This document shows, one piece after another, positions 1-8,430 of a DNA stretch of 64,000 nucleotides. Every line of letters begins with the position of its first letter. Positions within the stretch are counted from its first letter, which is position 1. This stretch comes from Romboutsia faecis (GTDB lineage Bacteria > Bacillota > Clostridia > Peptostreptococcales > Peptostreptococcaceae): NCBI RefSeq assembly GCF_014323405.1, contig NZ_JACRWE010000003.1, positions 248,001 through 312,000 on the forward strand, in the 5' to 3' direction. The notes under the pieces are model-generated. The model had not been told where the DNA came from. It saw nothing but the letters and a program-made list of their open reading frames with translations, and made no database searches. The position numbers and the translations under genes are program-made.

Positions 1-3000
1 TTCTGATGAAGATTATGCAGACCAATATGAGGCAAAAGATGCTTTAGATGCTATAGAAGAAGCTAAAGAAGAATCTAATGATGAAACTAAAGAAAAAGAA
101 GAATCTAGTGAAAATGTAAAAAACATTGAGTCTGATAAAAATAGTCAAGATAAAAATGATAAAACAACTATAGATTTTAAAGTAATGGCTATAAGTGATT
201 TACATGCAAACTTAATGAACTATGATTACTATACTGGATCAACAACAAAGAATTCAGGTTTAGTTAAGGCAGCTACGGTTATAAAAGAAGAAAAAGAAAA
301 AGCAAATAAATCATCAAAAAAAGAAGTGGATAATGTAATATTAGTAGATAATGGAGATACAATACAAGGTACACCGTTAGCTAACTTATATGCAGTAAAG
401 CAACCAGTTGCACCAGGAGAAAAATACCCTGTTTATAAAGCTCTAGAATCATTAGGTTTTGATATGACTACTATAGGTAACCATGAAGTTAACTATGGTA
501 TGGATTATATAAAGCAAATAGTAAAAGCAAACACTAGCATGGGAATGGTTTGTGCAAACCTTAAGGATGCTAAAAGTGGAGATTTAGTATTTGATCCATA
601 TAAGATATTAACTGAAACAGTAGTAGACTCAAATGGAGAAGAAAGAGAATTAAAGATAGGTATAACTGGTGTTGTTCCACAGCAAATACTAAATTGGGAT
701 AAAGTTATACTAGATGGAAAAGTAACTGTAGATGATATGGTTAAAAGTGTAGAAAAATATGCTAAAGAAATGAAAAATAGTGGTGCTGATATAGTTGTAG
801 TACTTGGACATACAGGGTATGGTGAAGAAACTACAGATGCAACAGGTGCAGAAAATGCAGGTTATGCTATATCTATGTTAGAAGATGTAGATGTAGTTGT
901 TGGTGGACATGTACATAGAAGTGCTAAATATGAAGTTGAAAAAGAAAATGGAGATATAACTCAATACGTTCAACCGCTTAATAATGGTAAAGAAGTAGGG
1001 GTTGTAGATCTTAAAATAGAAGTAACTGAAGATGAAAATGGTAATGATACATATACAATAAATGATAGTAATTCTAAGGTAAATAACATCAGTGTAGCTA
1101 ATAAAGCTAATGATATAGAAACTGAAGCGGTTGTTAAAGAATACCATGAAGCTACTGACAAATATGTAAATGAAAAATCAGGAGAGGTTACAAAAGATCT
1201 AAATAGTTTCTTTACATTAGTAGCAGATGATCCATCTATACAAATAGTATCCGATGCTCAAAAAGCTTATGTTGAAGAACTTATAAAGAATAATGATCCA
1301 AGCTTAACTCCTTATGCTGATCTTCCAATATTATCAGCAGCAGCTCCATTTAAGGCTGGAAGTAGTGCAGATAACTACGTTGATATAAAAGCTGGAGGAC
1401 TTGCTATAAGAGATTTATCTAACTTATATAAGTATGATAATACAATGGCAGTTATAAAATTAAATGGTTCTGATGTTAAAGAATGGTTAGAATTCTCAGC
1501 TAATATGTTCAATACAATAGATGTAAATTCAAATGAAGAGCAAAATTTAATAAACAGAGATTTCCCTACATTCAACTTTGATGTAATAGATGGAATAGAA
1601 TACGAAATAGATGTAACTCAAAAACCTAAATATGATAAAACTGGAAAAGTAATAAATCCAGATTCATCAAGAATATACAACTTAACTTACAATGGACAAC
1701 CTATAGATTTAGATCAAGAGTTCTTAATAGCTACAAATAACTATAGAGCTGGCGGAGATAGTTTCCCATGGAATGGTAGACAAGTAAGTGTATATACTAC
1801 AACTGATGAAAGTAGAGATGTATTAAAGAAATATATAGAAGATGCTGGAAGATTAGAGCCAAGCATTGACAACAACTGGAAGTTTAAAACTATAGATACT
1901 GATGCTAAGGTATACTTTACTTCTCATGAAAATGGAGTAAACTATTTATCAAGCTATCCTTCTATATATACAAATAAACAATCAGCTGGTGATAGATTAT
2001 ACAAATACTACTATGATTTATCAGGTGAAAAAGAAAAATCTAATAAAATAACTATATTACACACAAATGATACACATGGTAGATTAAAAGCAGATGATAA
2101 AGTAATAGGTATAGATACAGTTGCAGCAATAAAGAACAATACAGAAAATTCTATATTAGTTGATGCAGGAGATACTATACATGGTTTACCATTTGTTACT
2201 TTAAGTAAAGGTAAAGATGCTGTTGATTTATTAAATGAAGCAGGATATGAATATATGGTTCCTGGGAATCATGATTTTAACTATGGTTATGGTAGACTAA
2301 TGGAATTATTTAAAAATAGCGTAACTTTAAAAAATGGTGAAAACAGACTAAGATTATTAGCTTCTAATGTTAAAAAGGATGGAAAATCTATATTTGAATC
2401 TAATAACATAAAGGAAATGGAAGTTAATGGGAAAACTGTAAAAGTTGGTTTCTTTGGTATAGCAACAGAAGAAACTGCTTTTAAAACAAATCCTAATAAT
2501 GTTAAAGGTATAGACTTTACGAATCCAGTAAAAGCAGCTAAGGAACAAGTAAAAGAATTAGAAGATAATGGTGCAGATGTAATAGTTGCATTATCTCATA
2601 TAGGAACTGATGAAAGTAGTGAGCCTACGGCTTATGATGTTATAAATGCTGTAGATGGAATAGATGTATATGTAGATGGGCATAGTCATACTACATTTAA
2701 AAATGGAGAAAAAGTTAAAGATACTTTATTAGTAAGTACAGGTGAATACTTATCAAACCTTGGTAAAGTTGAGTTAGAATTAAATGACAAAAATGAAGTA
2801 GTAAATGCTACTGCAAGTCTTATAACAAAAGAAGAAACTTTATCTATAACTCCTGATGAAAAAGTTGCTTCAAAAATAGAAGAAATAAATTCAACACAAG
2901 AAGAAGTATTATCTGAAGTTATAGGAAATAATGCTATAGATCTTGATGGAGATAGAAATAGTGTAAGATATGGAGAAACAAACTTAGGAAATTTAATAAC

Positions 3001-4039
3001 TGATGCTATGTTAAATGAAACTGATGCAGATCTTGCTATAACAAATGGAGGCGGAATCCGTGCTAGTATAGCTAAAGGAGATATAACAAAAGGTGATGTT
3101 GTAAGTGTTCTTCCATTTGGTAATTTTATAGTTACTAAACAGCTTACTGGAGCTCAAATAAAAGAAGTTCTTGAATTCGGTGTTAGGGCTTATGGAGAAT
3201 CTTTAGGAGGATTCCCTCATGTTGCTGGAATAAAGTTTGTTGTAGATCCAAGCAGAGCAGTTGGAGATAGGATAATATCTTTAACTATAAATGGCAAAGA
3301 TTTAGATATGAATAAAACATATACCGTAGCTACAAATGACTTTATGGCTGCTGGTGGAGATGATTATCCTTGTTTCGGAGATCTGCCTACATTAAATGAG
3401 TATTCTTCATTAGAAGAATCAGTTGCAAACTTTATAAAAACTTTAGGAACTGTTAGTTATACTAAACAAGGTAGAATATTAGCAGGTACAATGATAGACG
3501 GAGTTATAAAAGTTAAAGTTGAGAGTGAATATATAAAAGATATACTTACTAGTGTAATAACTTTTGGATATACTGTAGAAATTTCAGAAGAAGGGGATAA
3601 GTCTATAGTTAAGATATATGATCCAAAAGCTAAAAATAGATCTCTTATAGCTATTTTAGAAGTGAAAGATGCTACTATAGAAGAATTAAATAAGTTAGTA
3701 GAAGAAATAAGAGAAGAATTAGAAAATAATAAACCAGATAATGGTGGTAATGACAACGAAGACCAAGACGGAAATAACGGAAATGGTGAAAGTGATAACG
3801 AAGACCAAGATGGAAATAACGGAAATGGTGAAAGTGACAACGAAGATCAAGATGGAAATAACGGAAATGATGAAAGTGATAACGAAGATCAAAATGGAAG
3901 CCAAAATGGTAACAATGTAAATAGCAACAGACCATCAAATCCTCAAACAGGAGATGCTAATCTTTTAGGTTACGTAGGACTAAGTGTAGCTGCTATGGCA
4001 GGTGTGTTTGTAAATAACAGAAGAAGAAGAGAAAAATAA
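1..4039 (+). CDS. Wall-anchored tandem nucleotidase / cyclic phosphodiesterase (YfkN-like), 5'-truncated by window edge
   Basis: The open frame runs in from the left edge (first full codon at base 2) with an acidic Glu/Lys/Ser-rich linker. The ATG at 185 is therefore internal: it lies inside the metallophosphatase strand FKVMAISDLHANL. About 1345 residues are visible. Two calcineurin-like phosphoesterase plus nucleotidase modules follow each other. Module 1 has SDLHAN, DNGDTIQG, GNHEVNYG and GHVHR, with a CpdB-like C domain (SAAAPFKAG). Module 2 has NDTHG, DAGDTIHG, GNHDFNYG, GHSHT and a UshA-like NGGGIRAS. The C-terminus has an Asn/Asp/Gly repeat, the sortase motif NPQTG (3938-3952), a hydrophobic span and an RRRRE tail. 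By family knowledge (B. subtilis YfkN) it degrades extracellular 2',3'-cyclic nucleotides and nucleotides. Substrate range here is inferred. Confidence 0.9.
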   Translation, partial: SDEDYADQYEAKDALDAIEEAKEESNDETKEKEESSENVKNIESDKNSQDKNDKTTIDFKVMAISDLHANLMNYDYYTGSTTKNSGLVKAATVIKEEKEKANKSSKKEVDNVILVDNGDTIQGTPLANLYAVKQPVAPGEKYPVYKALESLGFDMTTIGNHEVNYGMDYIKQIVKANTSMGMVCANLKDAKSGDLVFDPYKILTETVVDSNGEERELKIGITGVVPQQILNWDKVILDGKVTVDDMVKSVEKYAKEMKNSGADIVVVLGHTGYGEETTDATGAENAGYAISMLEDVDVVVGGHVHRSAKYEVEKENGDITQYVQPLNNGKEVGVVDLKIEVTEDENGNDTYTINDSNSKVNNISVANKANDIETEAVVKEYHEATDKYVNEKSGEVTKDLNSFFTLVADDPSIQIVSDAQKAYVEELIKNNDPSLTPYADLPILSAAAPFKAGSSADNYVDIKAGGLAIRDLSNLYKYDNTMAVIKLNGSDVKEWLEFSANMFNTIDVNSNEEQNLINRDFPTFNFDVIDGIEYEIDVTQKPKYDKTGKVINPDSSRIYNLTYNGQPIDLDQEFLIATNNYRAGGDSFPWNGRQVSVYTTTDESRDVLKKYIEDAGRLEPSIDNNWKFKTIDTDAKVYFTSHENGVNYLSSYPSIYTNKQSAGDRLYKYYYDLSGEKEKSNKITILHTNDTHGRLKADDKVIGIDTVAAIKNNTENSILVDAGDTIHGLPFVTLSKGKDAVDLLNEAGYEYMVPGNHDFNYGYGRLMELFKNSVTLKNGENRLRLLASNVKKDGKSIFESNNIKEMEVNGKTVKVGFFGIATEETAFKTNPNNVKGIDFTNPVKAAKEQVKELEDNGADVIVALSHIGTDESSEPTAYDVINAVDGIDVYVDGHSHTTFKNGEKVKDTLLVSTGEYLSNLGKVELELNDKNEVVNATASLITKEETLSITPDEKVASKIEEINSTQEEVLSEVIGNNAIDLDGDRNSVRYGETNLGNLITDAMLNETDADLAITNGGGIRASIAKGDITKGDVVSVLPFGNFIVTKQLTGAQIKEVLEFGVRAYGESLGGFPHVAGIKFVVDPSRAVGDRIISLTINGKDLDMNKTYTVATNDFMAAGGDDYPCFGDLPTLNEYSSLEESVANFIKTLGTVSYTKQGRILAGTMIDGVIKVKVESEYIKDILTSVITFGYTVEISEEGDKSIVKIYDPKAKNRSLIAILEVKDATIEELNKLVEEIREELENNKPDNGGNDNEDQDGNNGNGESDNEDQDGNNGNGESDNEDQDGNNGNDESDNEDQNGSQNGNNVNSNRPSNPQTGDANLLGYVGLSVAAMAGVFVNNRRRREK
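3752..3900 (+). repeat. 42-bp in-frame tandem repeat, about 3.5 copies
   Basis: Units start at 3752, 3794, 3836 and 3878 (the last is partial and diverged). Each encodes the 14-residue unit DNEDQDGNNGNGES or a variant. It lies just before the NPQTG sortase motif, where such repeats serve as a flexible wall-spanning stalk. Copy number is likely to vary between strains (inference). Confidence 0.9.
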
Positions 4040-4041
4040 AT

Positions 4042-4083
4042 AAAAAAACTCTCTAAGTTTATTTAACTTAGAGAGTTTTTTAT
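4042..4083 (+). terminator. Intrinsic terminator after the nucleotidase
   Basis: A 12-bp perfect stem (4048-4059 with 4065-4076, ACTCTCTAAGTT / AACTTAGAGAGT) has a 5-nt loop and is followed by a T run. It lies directly after the stop codon. Confidence 0.92.
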
Positions 4084-4241
4084 TTATAAAATTATAAGAC
4101 TTGATTAATATGTTTATGTCAAATGATAAAAATATTGAATTCAAGCTGTTTATCATTAAAAGATACACAAATTTATATAATAAAATTAAGTTAATAAAAA
4201 ATATATTAAATATAATAAAAAAATTATTTTGCTGAAAAGAG

Positions 4242-4270
4242 TTGACAATTACCTTTGAATATAATATATT
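4242..4270 (+). promoter_or_regulatory. Sigma-A promoter of the fab-acc operon
   Basis: TTGACA (4242-4247), a 17-nt spacer, then TATATT (4265-4270). This is a near-consensus vegetative promoter about 120 nt before the fabH start. The predicted transcription start falls within the operator-like sequence just downstream. Confidence 0.85.
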
Positions 4271-4309
4271 TTGATTATCGAAATAATTACTGATAATTAA
4301 CGATAATCA
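4268..4309 (+). promoter_or_regulatory. FabT-like operator overlapping -10/+1, plus a symmetric partner
   Basis: TTTTGATTATCGAAAT begins within the -10 box and closely matches the streptococcal FabT site (TTTGATTATCAAA core, known from that family). In addition, TGATTATCG (4272-4280) is repeated as the exact inverted copy CGATAATCA (4301-4309) 20 bp on. The MarR/FabT-type gene at the end of the same operon is the obvious candidate binder (inference). Confidence 0.65.
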
Positions 4310-4332
4310 ATATGTTAATCGGAAGTAAATTT

Positions 4333-4375
4333 TTTTGATATATATTTTGAAAATCAAAATATATAAATATCAAAA
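4333..4375 (+). promoter_or_regulatory. Nested palindrome (FabT-like box) in the fabH leader
   Basis: The inner palindrome ATTTTGAAAATCAAAAT (4344-4360) is symmetric, and its symmetry extends to about 4340-4364. The outer arms TTTTGATA (4333-4340) and TATCAAAA (4368-4375) flank it. The TTTGA-N3-TCAAA core is that expected for FabT. Its place between the start site and the RBS suggests a second operator or roadblock site. Confidence 0.6.
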
Positions 4376-4391
4376 TACAAGGAGTAAGAAT

Positions 4392-5369
4392 ATGAAAGAG
4401 GTAATAATAGGAGGTGTTGGAAATTATATACCTTCTAAAATAGTCACCAATGCTCAACTAAGTGAGTTTGTTGATACAGACGATGAGTGGATATATTCAA
4501 GGACAGGAATAAAAAGTAGATACATATCAGAAGGAGAAGACACTTCTTATATGGCTTCAAAAGCTAGTATCAAAGCCATACAAGATGCTAATTTATCTCC
4601 ACTAGATGTAGATTTAATTGTATTAGCTACATGTACACCAGATATGTTTACTCCATCTACAGCTTGCATAGTACAAAATTTAATAGGTGCAAAAAATGCA
4701 GTAGCTTTTGATATAAGTGCTGCATGTACAGGGTTTATTTATGGTTTAGAAGTTGCAAAATCTCTTATGATTTGTAATGACTATAAACATGCACTTGTTA
4801 TAGGATCAGAAAATTTATCTAAATCAGTTGATTGGGATGATAGATCAACTTGTGTATTATTTGGAGATGGTGCAGGAGCAGCTATTTTATCTAAAAGTGA
4901 TGAAAAAGGAATTGTAAGTTCTTTTTCTAAATCTGAAGGAGATAAATGGCAGTGTATAACAATAGAAGGAAATAACATAGATAGTCCTTTTGTAGAAAAT
5001 AAAACAATAAGAAATTCAAAGCTAAAAATGAATGGAAATGAAGTATTTAAGTTTGCAACTTCTACAATTGTAAATTCTATAAATAAAATATTAGATGATA
5101 ATAATTTAAGCTTAGATGATATTGATTATATAATACCTCATCAAGCGAATATTAGAATAATTGATTATGCTGCTAAAAAGTTAAAAGTATCAATAGATAA
5201 ATTTTACATAAACATTGAAGAATATGGAAATACATCTGCAGCATCAATCCCACTTGCGTTATGTGAGATGAATGAGAAAAAAATATTAAAAAAAGGTCAG
5301 AAAATTATATTAGTTGGATTTGGAGCAGGTCTCACTTATGGTGCAACTCTTATAAACTGGTCAAAATAA
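4392..5369 (+). CDS. fabH: 3-oxoacyl-ACP synthase III (KAS III)
   Basis: It condenses acetyl-CoA (or branched acyl-CoA primers) with malonyl-ACP to start fatty-acid elongation; cytosolic, 325 residues, normal FabH length. The catalytic triad is visible: Cys in ISAACTGF, His in PHQANIRI and Asn in GNTSAAS. I chose ATG 4392 because AAGGAG (4379-4384) stands 7 nt before it. An upstream in-frame start at 4335 would fall inside the operator palindrome and has no RBS. It is the first gene of the operon, followed by a 138-bp gap before acpP. Regulation is probably through the FabT-like palindromes upstream. Confidence 0.96.
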   Translation: MKEVIIGGVGNYIPSKIVTNAQLSEFVDTDDEWIYSRTGIKSRYISEGEDTSYMASKASIKAIQDANLSPLDVDLIVLATCTPDMFTPSTACIVQNLIGAKNAVAFDISAACTGFIYGLEVAKSLMICNDYKHALVIGSENLSKSVDWDDRSTCVLFGDGAGAAILSKSDEKGIVSSFSKSEGDKWQCITIEGNNIDSPFVENKTIRNSKLKMNGNEVFKFATSTIVNSINKILDDNNLSLDDIDYIIPHQANIRIIDYAAKKLKVSIDKFYINIEEYGNTSAASIPLALCEMNEKKILKKGQKIILVGFGAGLTYGATLINWSK

Positions 5370-5507
5370 AAATAAATTAATTTAAGGAATTTAAATTTAA
5401 TAATTAACTAAGATACTAAGATTTAAAAACTAAGATGAATTAAACATGACTACAAAAATAAGTAGAATACAAAATAAAATATAAAAGAAAATTTGGAGGA
5501 AAATAAA

Positions 5508-5744
5508 ATGATATTTGAAAAATTACAAGGAATAATAGAAGAAAACTTATCAATAGAAAGAGATGAAATAAAACTAGAAAGTACATTTGAATCTTTAGGA
5601 ATAGATTCTTTAGATACATTCCAATTAGTGATAGAAATAGAAGAACAATTTGGAATTGAAATAGAATCACCAGAAAATATGAAGAGTATACAAGATGTTG
5701 TTAATTACATAGAAGAAAAGACTAATGAAAAAGTAAATTCATAA
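5508..5744 (+). CDS. acpP: Acyl carrier protein
   Basis: This is a 78-residue acidic four-helix carrier with the phosphopantetheine attachment serine in GIDSLD. It carries the growing acyl chain between the Fab enzymes encoded around it. The start is ATG 5508, preceded by GGAGGA (5495-5500). An in-frame TTG at 5493 overlaps this RBS and is rejected. It sits between fabH and fabK in the operon, with 24 bp to fabK. No other carrier protein is in the window. Confidence 0.95.
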   Translation: MIFEKLQGIIEENLSIERDEIKLESTFESLGIDSLDTFQLVIEIEEQFGIEIESPENMKSIQDVVNYIEEKTNEKVNS

Positions 5745-5768
5745 TAAGAGTAAGTTACAGGAGGATTT

Positions 5769-6695
5769 ATGATAAATTCAAGGATAACAGATATACTTAA
5801 TATTAAATATCCAATTATACAGGGAGGAATGGCATGGATTTCAGATGCAGACTTAGCAGTAGGCGTAAGTGAAGCGGGAGGTCTTGGAATAATAAGTGGC
5901 GTAGGTGAGACAGAAGATGTTAGATCTCAAATAAAAAAAGCTAAGTCACTTACAAATAAACCTTTTGGTGTAAATATAATGCTAATGGCTAAAAATGTAG
6001 ATGAAATTGCTAAGATGGTATGTGAAGAAAAAGTATCTGTAGTTACAACTGGTGCAGGTAGCCCCGGAAAGTATATGGAAGATTGGAAAAAAAATAATAT
6101 AAAAGTAATACCTGTTGTCCCTTCTGTAGCAATAGCAAAACGAATGGAAAAGTTCGGTGCAGATGCTGTTATTGTAGAAGGGATGGAAGCAGGGGGACAT
6201 ATAGGACAATTGACAACTATGAGTTTAGTACCGCAAGTTGTAGATGCAGTTAGTATTCCTGTTATAGCGGCAGGGGGGATAGGTGATGGAAGAGGTATAG
6301 CAGCATCATTTATGTTAGGCGCTTGTGGAGTACAAATGGGAACTAGATTTTTAGTGTCTGATGAATGTAATGTCCATGATAATTATAAAGAGAAAGTACT
6401 TAGTGCAAGAGATATAGACTCAGAGATAACAGGAACATCAACTTCACATCCAGTAAGAGTCTTAAGAAATAAATTAACTAGAGAATATGTAAAACTAGAA
6501 AAATCTAATGCAGATAGTAGTGAAATTGAAGCCTTAGGAAAAGGAGCTTTAAGAAAAGCAGTTATAGATGGAGATGTTGAAAATGGAAGTGTAATGGCAG
6601 GGCAGATTGCAGGTCTTGTCAAAGAAAAACAAAGTTGTAAAGAAATAATAAATGAACTGGTTTATGAGTTCGAAGAAACTCTTAGGAGGATATAA
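5769..6695 (+). CDS. fabK: Enoyl-ACP reductase II (FMN-dependent)
   Basis: FabK performs the last reduction of each elongation cycle with FMN and NAD(P)H. The 308-residue TIM-barrel protein shows the family's IIQGGMAWIS N-terminus, GAGSPGKYM, VEGMEAGGHIG (His conserved in the nitronate monooxygenase fold) and AAGGIGDGRGI at the FMN phosphate site. An RBS (GGAGG) stands 5 nt before the ATG. It is placed inside the fab operon and no FabI-type reductase is present, so it is probably the main enoyl reductase. The stop overlaps the fabD start by one base (TAATG), which suggests translational coupling. Confidence 0.95.
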   Translation: MINSRITDILNIKYPIIQGGMAWISDADLAVGVSEAGGLGIISGVGETEDVRSQIKKAKSLTNKPFGVNIMLMAKNVDEIAKMVCEEKVSVVTTGAGSPGKYMEDWKKNNIKVIPVVPSVAIAKRMEKFGADAVIVEGMEAGGHIGQLTTMSLVPQVVDAVSIPVIAAGGIGDGRGIAASFMLGACGVQMGTRFLVSDECNVHDNYKEKVLSARDIDSEITGTSTSHPVRVLRNKLTREYVKLEKSNADSSEIEALGKGALRKAVIDGDVENGSVMAGQIAGLVKEKQSCKEIINELVYEFEETLRRI

Positions 6696-7645
6696 TGAGT
6701 AAAAAGACAGCTTTTCTTTTTCCAGGTCAAGGTTCACAGTATATAAGCATGGGAAAAGAATTATATGATAATATTTGTGAATGTAAAGAGATATTCGATA
6801 AAGGTCAAGAAATACTAAATACGCCAATAACAGATTTAATATTTAATGGTGAGCAAGATGAGCTTACAAAAACTAAGAATAGTCAACCCGCTATTTTATT
6901 AACATCATTAGCATGCTTAAAAGCCTTAGAAATAAATGGAGTGGATGCTGATTATTCATTAGGATTATCTTTAGGGGAATATGGAGCATTAGTACATGCA
7001 AGAGCATTATCTTTTGAAGATGGAATAAAATTAATAAAAAAAAGAGCACAAATAATGGACTCTGCAGTAAGTCCAGACGAAGGCACAATGGCCGCCGTAT
7101 TAAAATTAAGTGACGATAAAGTAAAAGAATTAATAAAAAGGTCAAATGAATTTGGCCTTGTAGAAGGAGCCAATTATAACTGCCCAGGTCAAGTAGTTAT
7201 TTCTGGAGAGCCTAAAGCTATAAAAGCAAGTATAAAAATAGCAAAAGAATTAAAAGGTATGGTTGTACCACTTAAAGTAAGTGGGCCTTTTCATAGTTCT
7301 ATGTATGAAAAAGCAAGTTATGAATTTTATAATGAATTAAAAAAAGTAAATATAAATAACTTTGATAAAGTTGTTTATTCAAATGTAAAAGGTAAGCCAT
7401 ATGAAAAAGATGATGATGTATACGAGTTATTAAGAAAACAAATAATGTCTTCTGTTTTATTTGAAAAGAGTATAAGGGATCTAATTGACAAAGGTGTAGA
7501 TACATTTATTGAAGTTGGTCCAGGTAAAACATTAAGTGGATTTGTAAAAAAAATAAACAAGGATGTTTTTGTATACAATGTGGAAGATATAAAATCATTA
7601 AATGAAACTGTAGAAAGCTTAAAGGCTAGAGTTGCTAGTATATAA
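6695..7645 (+). CDS. fabD: Malonyl-CoA:ACP transacylase
   Basis: It moves malonyl from CoA to ACP and so feeds all condensation steps. The 316-residue protein begins FLFPGQGSQY (oxyanion-hole glutamine). It has the nucleophile elbow GLSLGEYGA, with Leu where many homologues have His, and the catalytic His in GPFHSSMY. The ATG overlaps the fabK stop and uses GGAGG inside the fabK 3' end. Length and order match other Peptostreptococcaceae and Clostridium fab operons. Confidence 0.95.
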   Translation: MSKKTAFLFPGQGSQYISMGKELYDNICECKEIFDKGQEILNTPITDLIFNGEQDELTKTKNSQPAILLTSLACLKALEINGVDADYSLGLSLGEYGALVHARALSFEDGIKLIKKRAQIMDSAVSPDEGTMAAVLKLSDDKVKELIKRSNEFGLVEGANYNCPGQVVISGEPKAIKASIKIAKELKGMVVPLKVSGPFHSSMYEKASYEFYNELKKVNINNFDKVVYSNVKGKPYEKDDDVYELLRKQIMSSVLFEKSIRDLIDKGVDTFIEVGPGKTLSGFVKKINKDVFVYNVEDIKSLNETVESLKARVASI

Positions 7646-7680
7646 AATAAATACCTAAATAGTAATTAGGAGGTAAATCA

Positions 7681-8421
7681 ATGTTAAAGGGAAAATGTGC
7701 AATAATAACTGGGGCTTCTAGAGGAATAGGAAGATCTATAGCGCTAAAATTTGCAAAAGAAGGTGCGAATATAGTTTTAAATTATAGAAACAGTGAATCA
7801 GAAGCTCTAGAATTAAAAAATGAGCTTGATAAATTAGGATCTAATACTTTGATAATCAAAGCAGATATTAGTAAATTCGATGAAGCTGAAAAGTTAATAA
7901 AAGAAGCTAAAAATACTTTTGGAAAAATAGATATACTAGTTAATAATGCTGGAATAACAAAAGATACACTAATTATTAGAATGAAAGAAGAAGATTTCGA
8001 TAACGTAATAGAAGTAAATTTAAAAGGAGCTTTTAATTGCTTAAGAGCAATTTCTCCAATAATGGTAAAACAAAAAGAAGGTAAAATAATAAATATGTCC
8101 TCTGTTGTAGGAGTTATAGGTAATGCAGGTCAAGTAAATTACTCAGCTTCTAAAGCTGGTTTAATAGGAATGACAAAATCTTTAGCTCGTGAAATAGGAA
8201 GTAAAAATATAAATGTAAATGCAATAGCACCAGGTTTTATAGACACTGATATGACTAAGGTATTAAGTGATGATCAAAAGAAAAATATAATATCACAAGT
8301 TCCTTTAAAGAGACTAGGAAATGTTGAAGATATAGCTAATTTAGCAGTATTCTTAGGGAGTGATAAATCAAATTATATAACAGGCCAAGTAATTCATGTT
8401 GATGGCGGAATGGCAATGTAG
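7681..8421 (+). CDS. fabG: 3-oxoacyl-ACP reductase
   Basis: An SDR-family NADPH reductase of beta-ketoacyl-ACP, 246 residues, the usual FabG length. The cofactor loop TGASRGIGRS is at residues 10-19, followed by NNAG and the catalytic Ser and Tyr-x-x-x-Lys (NMSSVVG, YSASKAG). The C-terminus has the typical ITGQVIHVDGGMAM. An RBS (GGAGG) precedes the start, and the gap to fabF is 9 bp. Confidence 0.96.
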   Translation: MLKGKCAIITGASRGIGRSIALKFAKEGANIVLNYRNSESEALELKNELDKLGSNTLIIKADISKFDEAEKLIKEAKNTFGKIDILVNNAGITKDTLIIRMKEEDFDNVIEVNLKGAFNCLRAISPIMVKQKEGKIINMSSVVGVIGNAGQVNYSASKAGLIGMTKSLAREIGSKNINVNAIAPGFIDTDMTKVLSDDQKKNIISQVPLKRLGNVEDIANLAVFLGSDKSNYITGQVIHVDGGMAM

Positions 8422-8430
8422 GAGGTAATT

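Noticed and set aside
185..187. Start codon of the nucleotidase at 185
   Set aside because: The same frame is open to the left edge and the ATG is inside a conserved phosphoesterase strand, so the gene begins outside the window.
3457..3938. Several long minus-strand reading frames rich in Ser/Leu/Pro/Phe or His over the Asn/Asp repeat
   Set aside because: They mirror the repetitive plus-strand coding sequence and have no RBS; reflections of codon bias.
4099..4230. 41-codon ORF upstream of the fab promoter (from ATG at 4110)
   Set aside because: No RBS, low-complexity Asn/Lys/Ile composition and overlap with a hairpin (AATGATAAA / TTTATCATT).
4335..4391. N-terminal extension of fabH
   Set aside because: It would be translated from the operator palindrome and has no RBS; the ATG at 4392 has AAGGAG at proper spacing.
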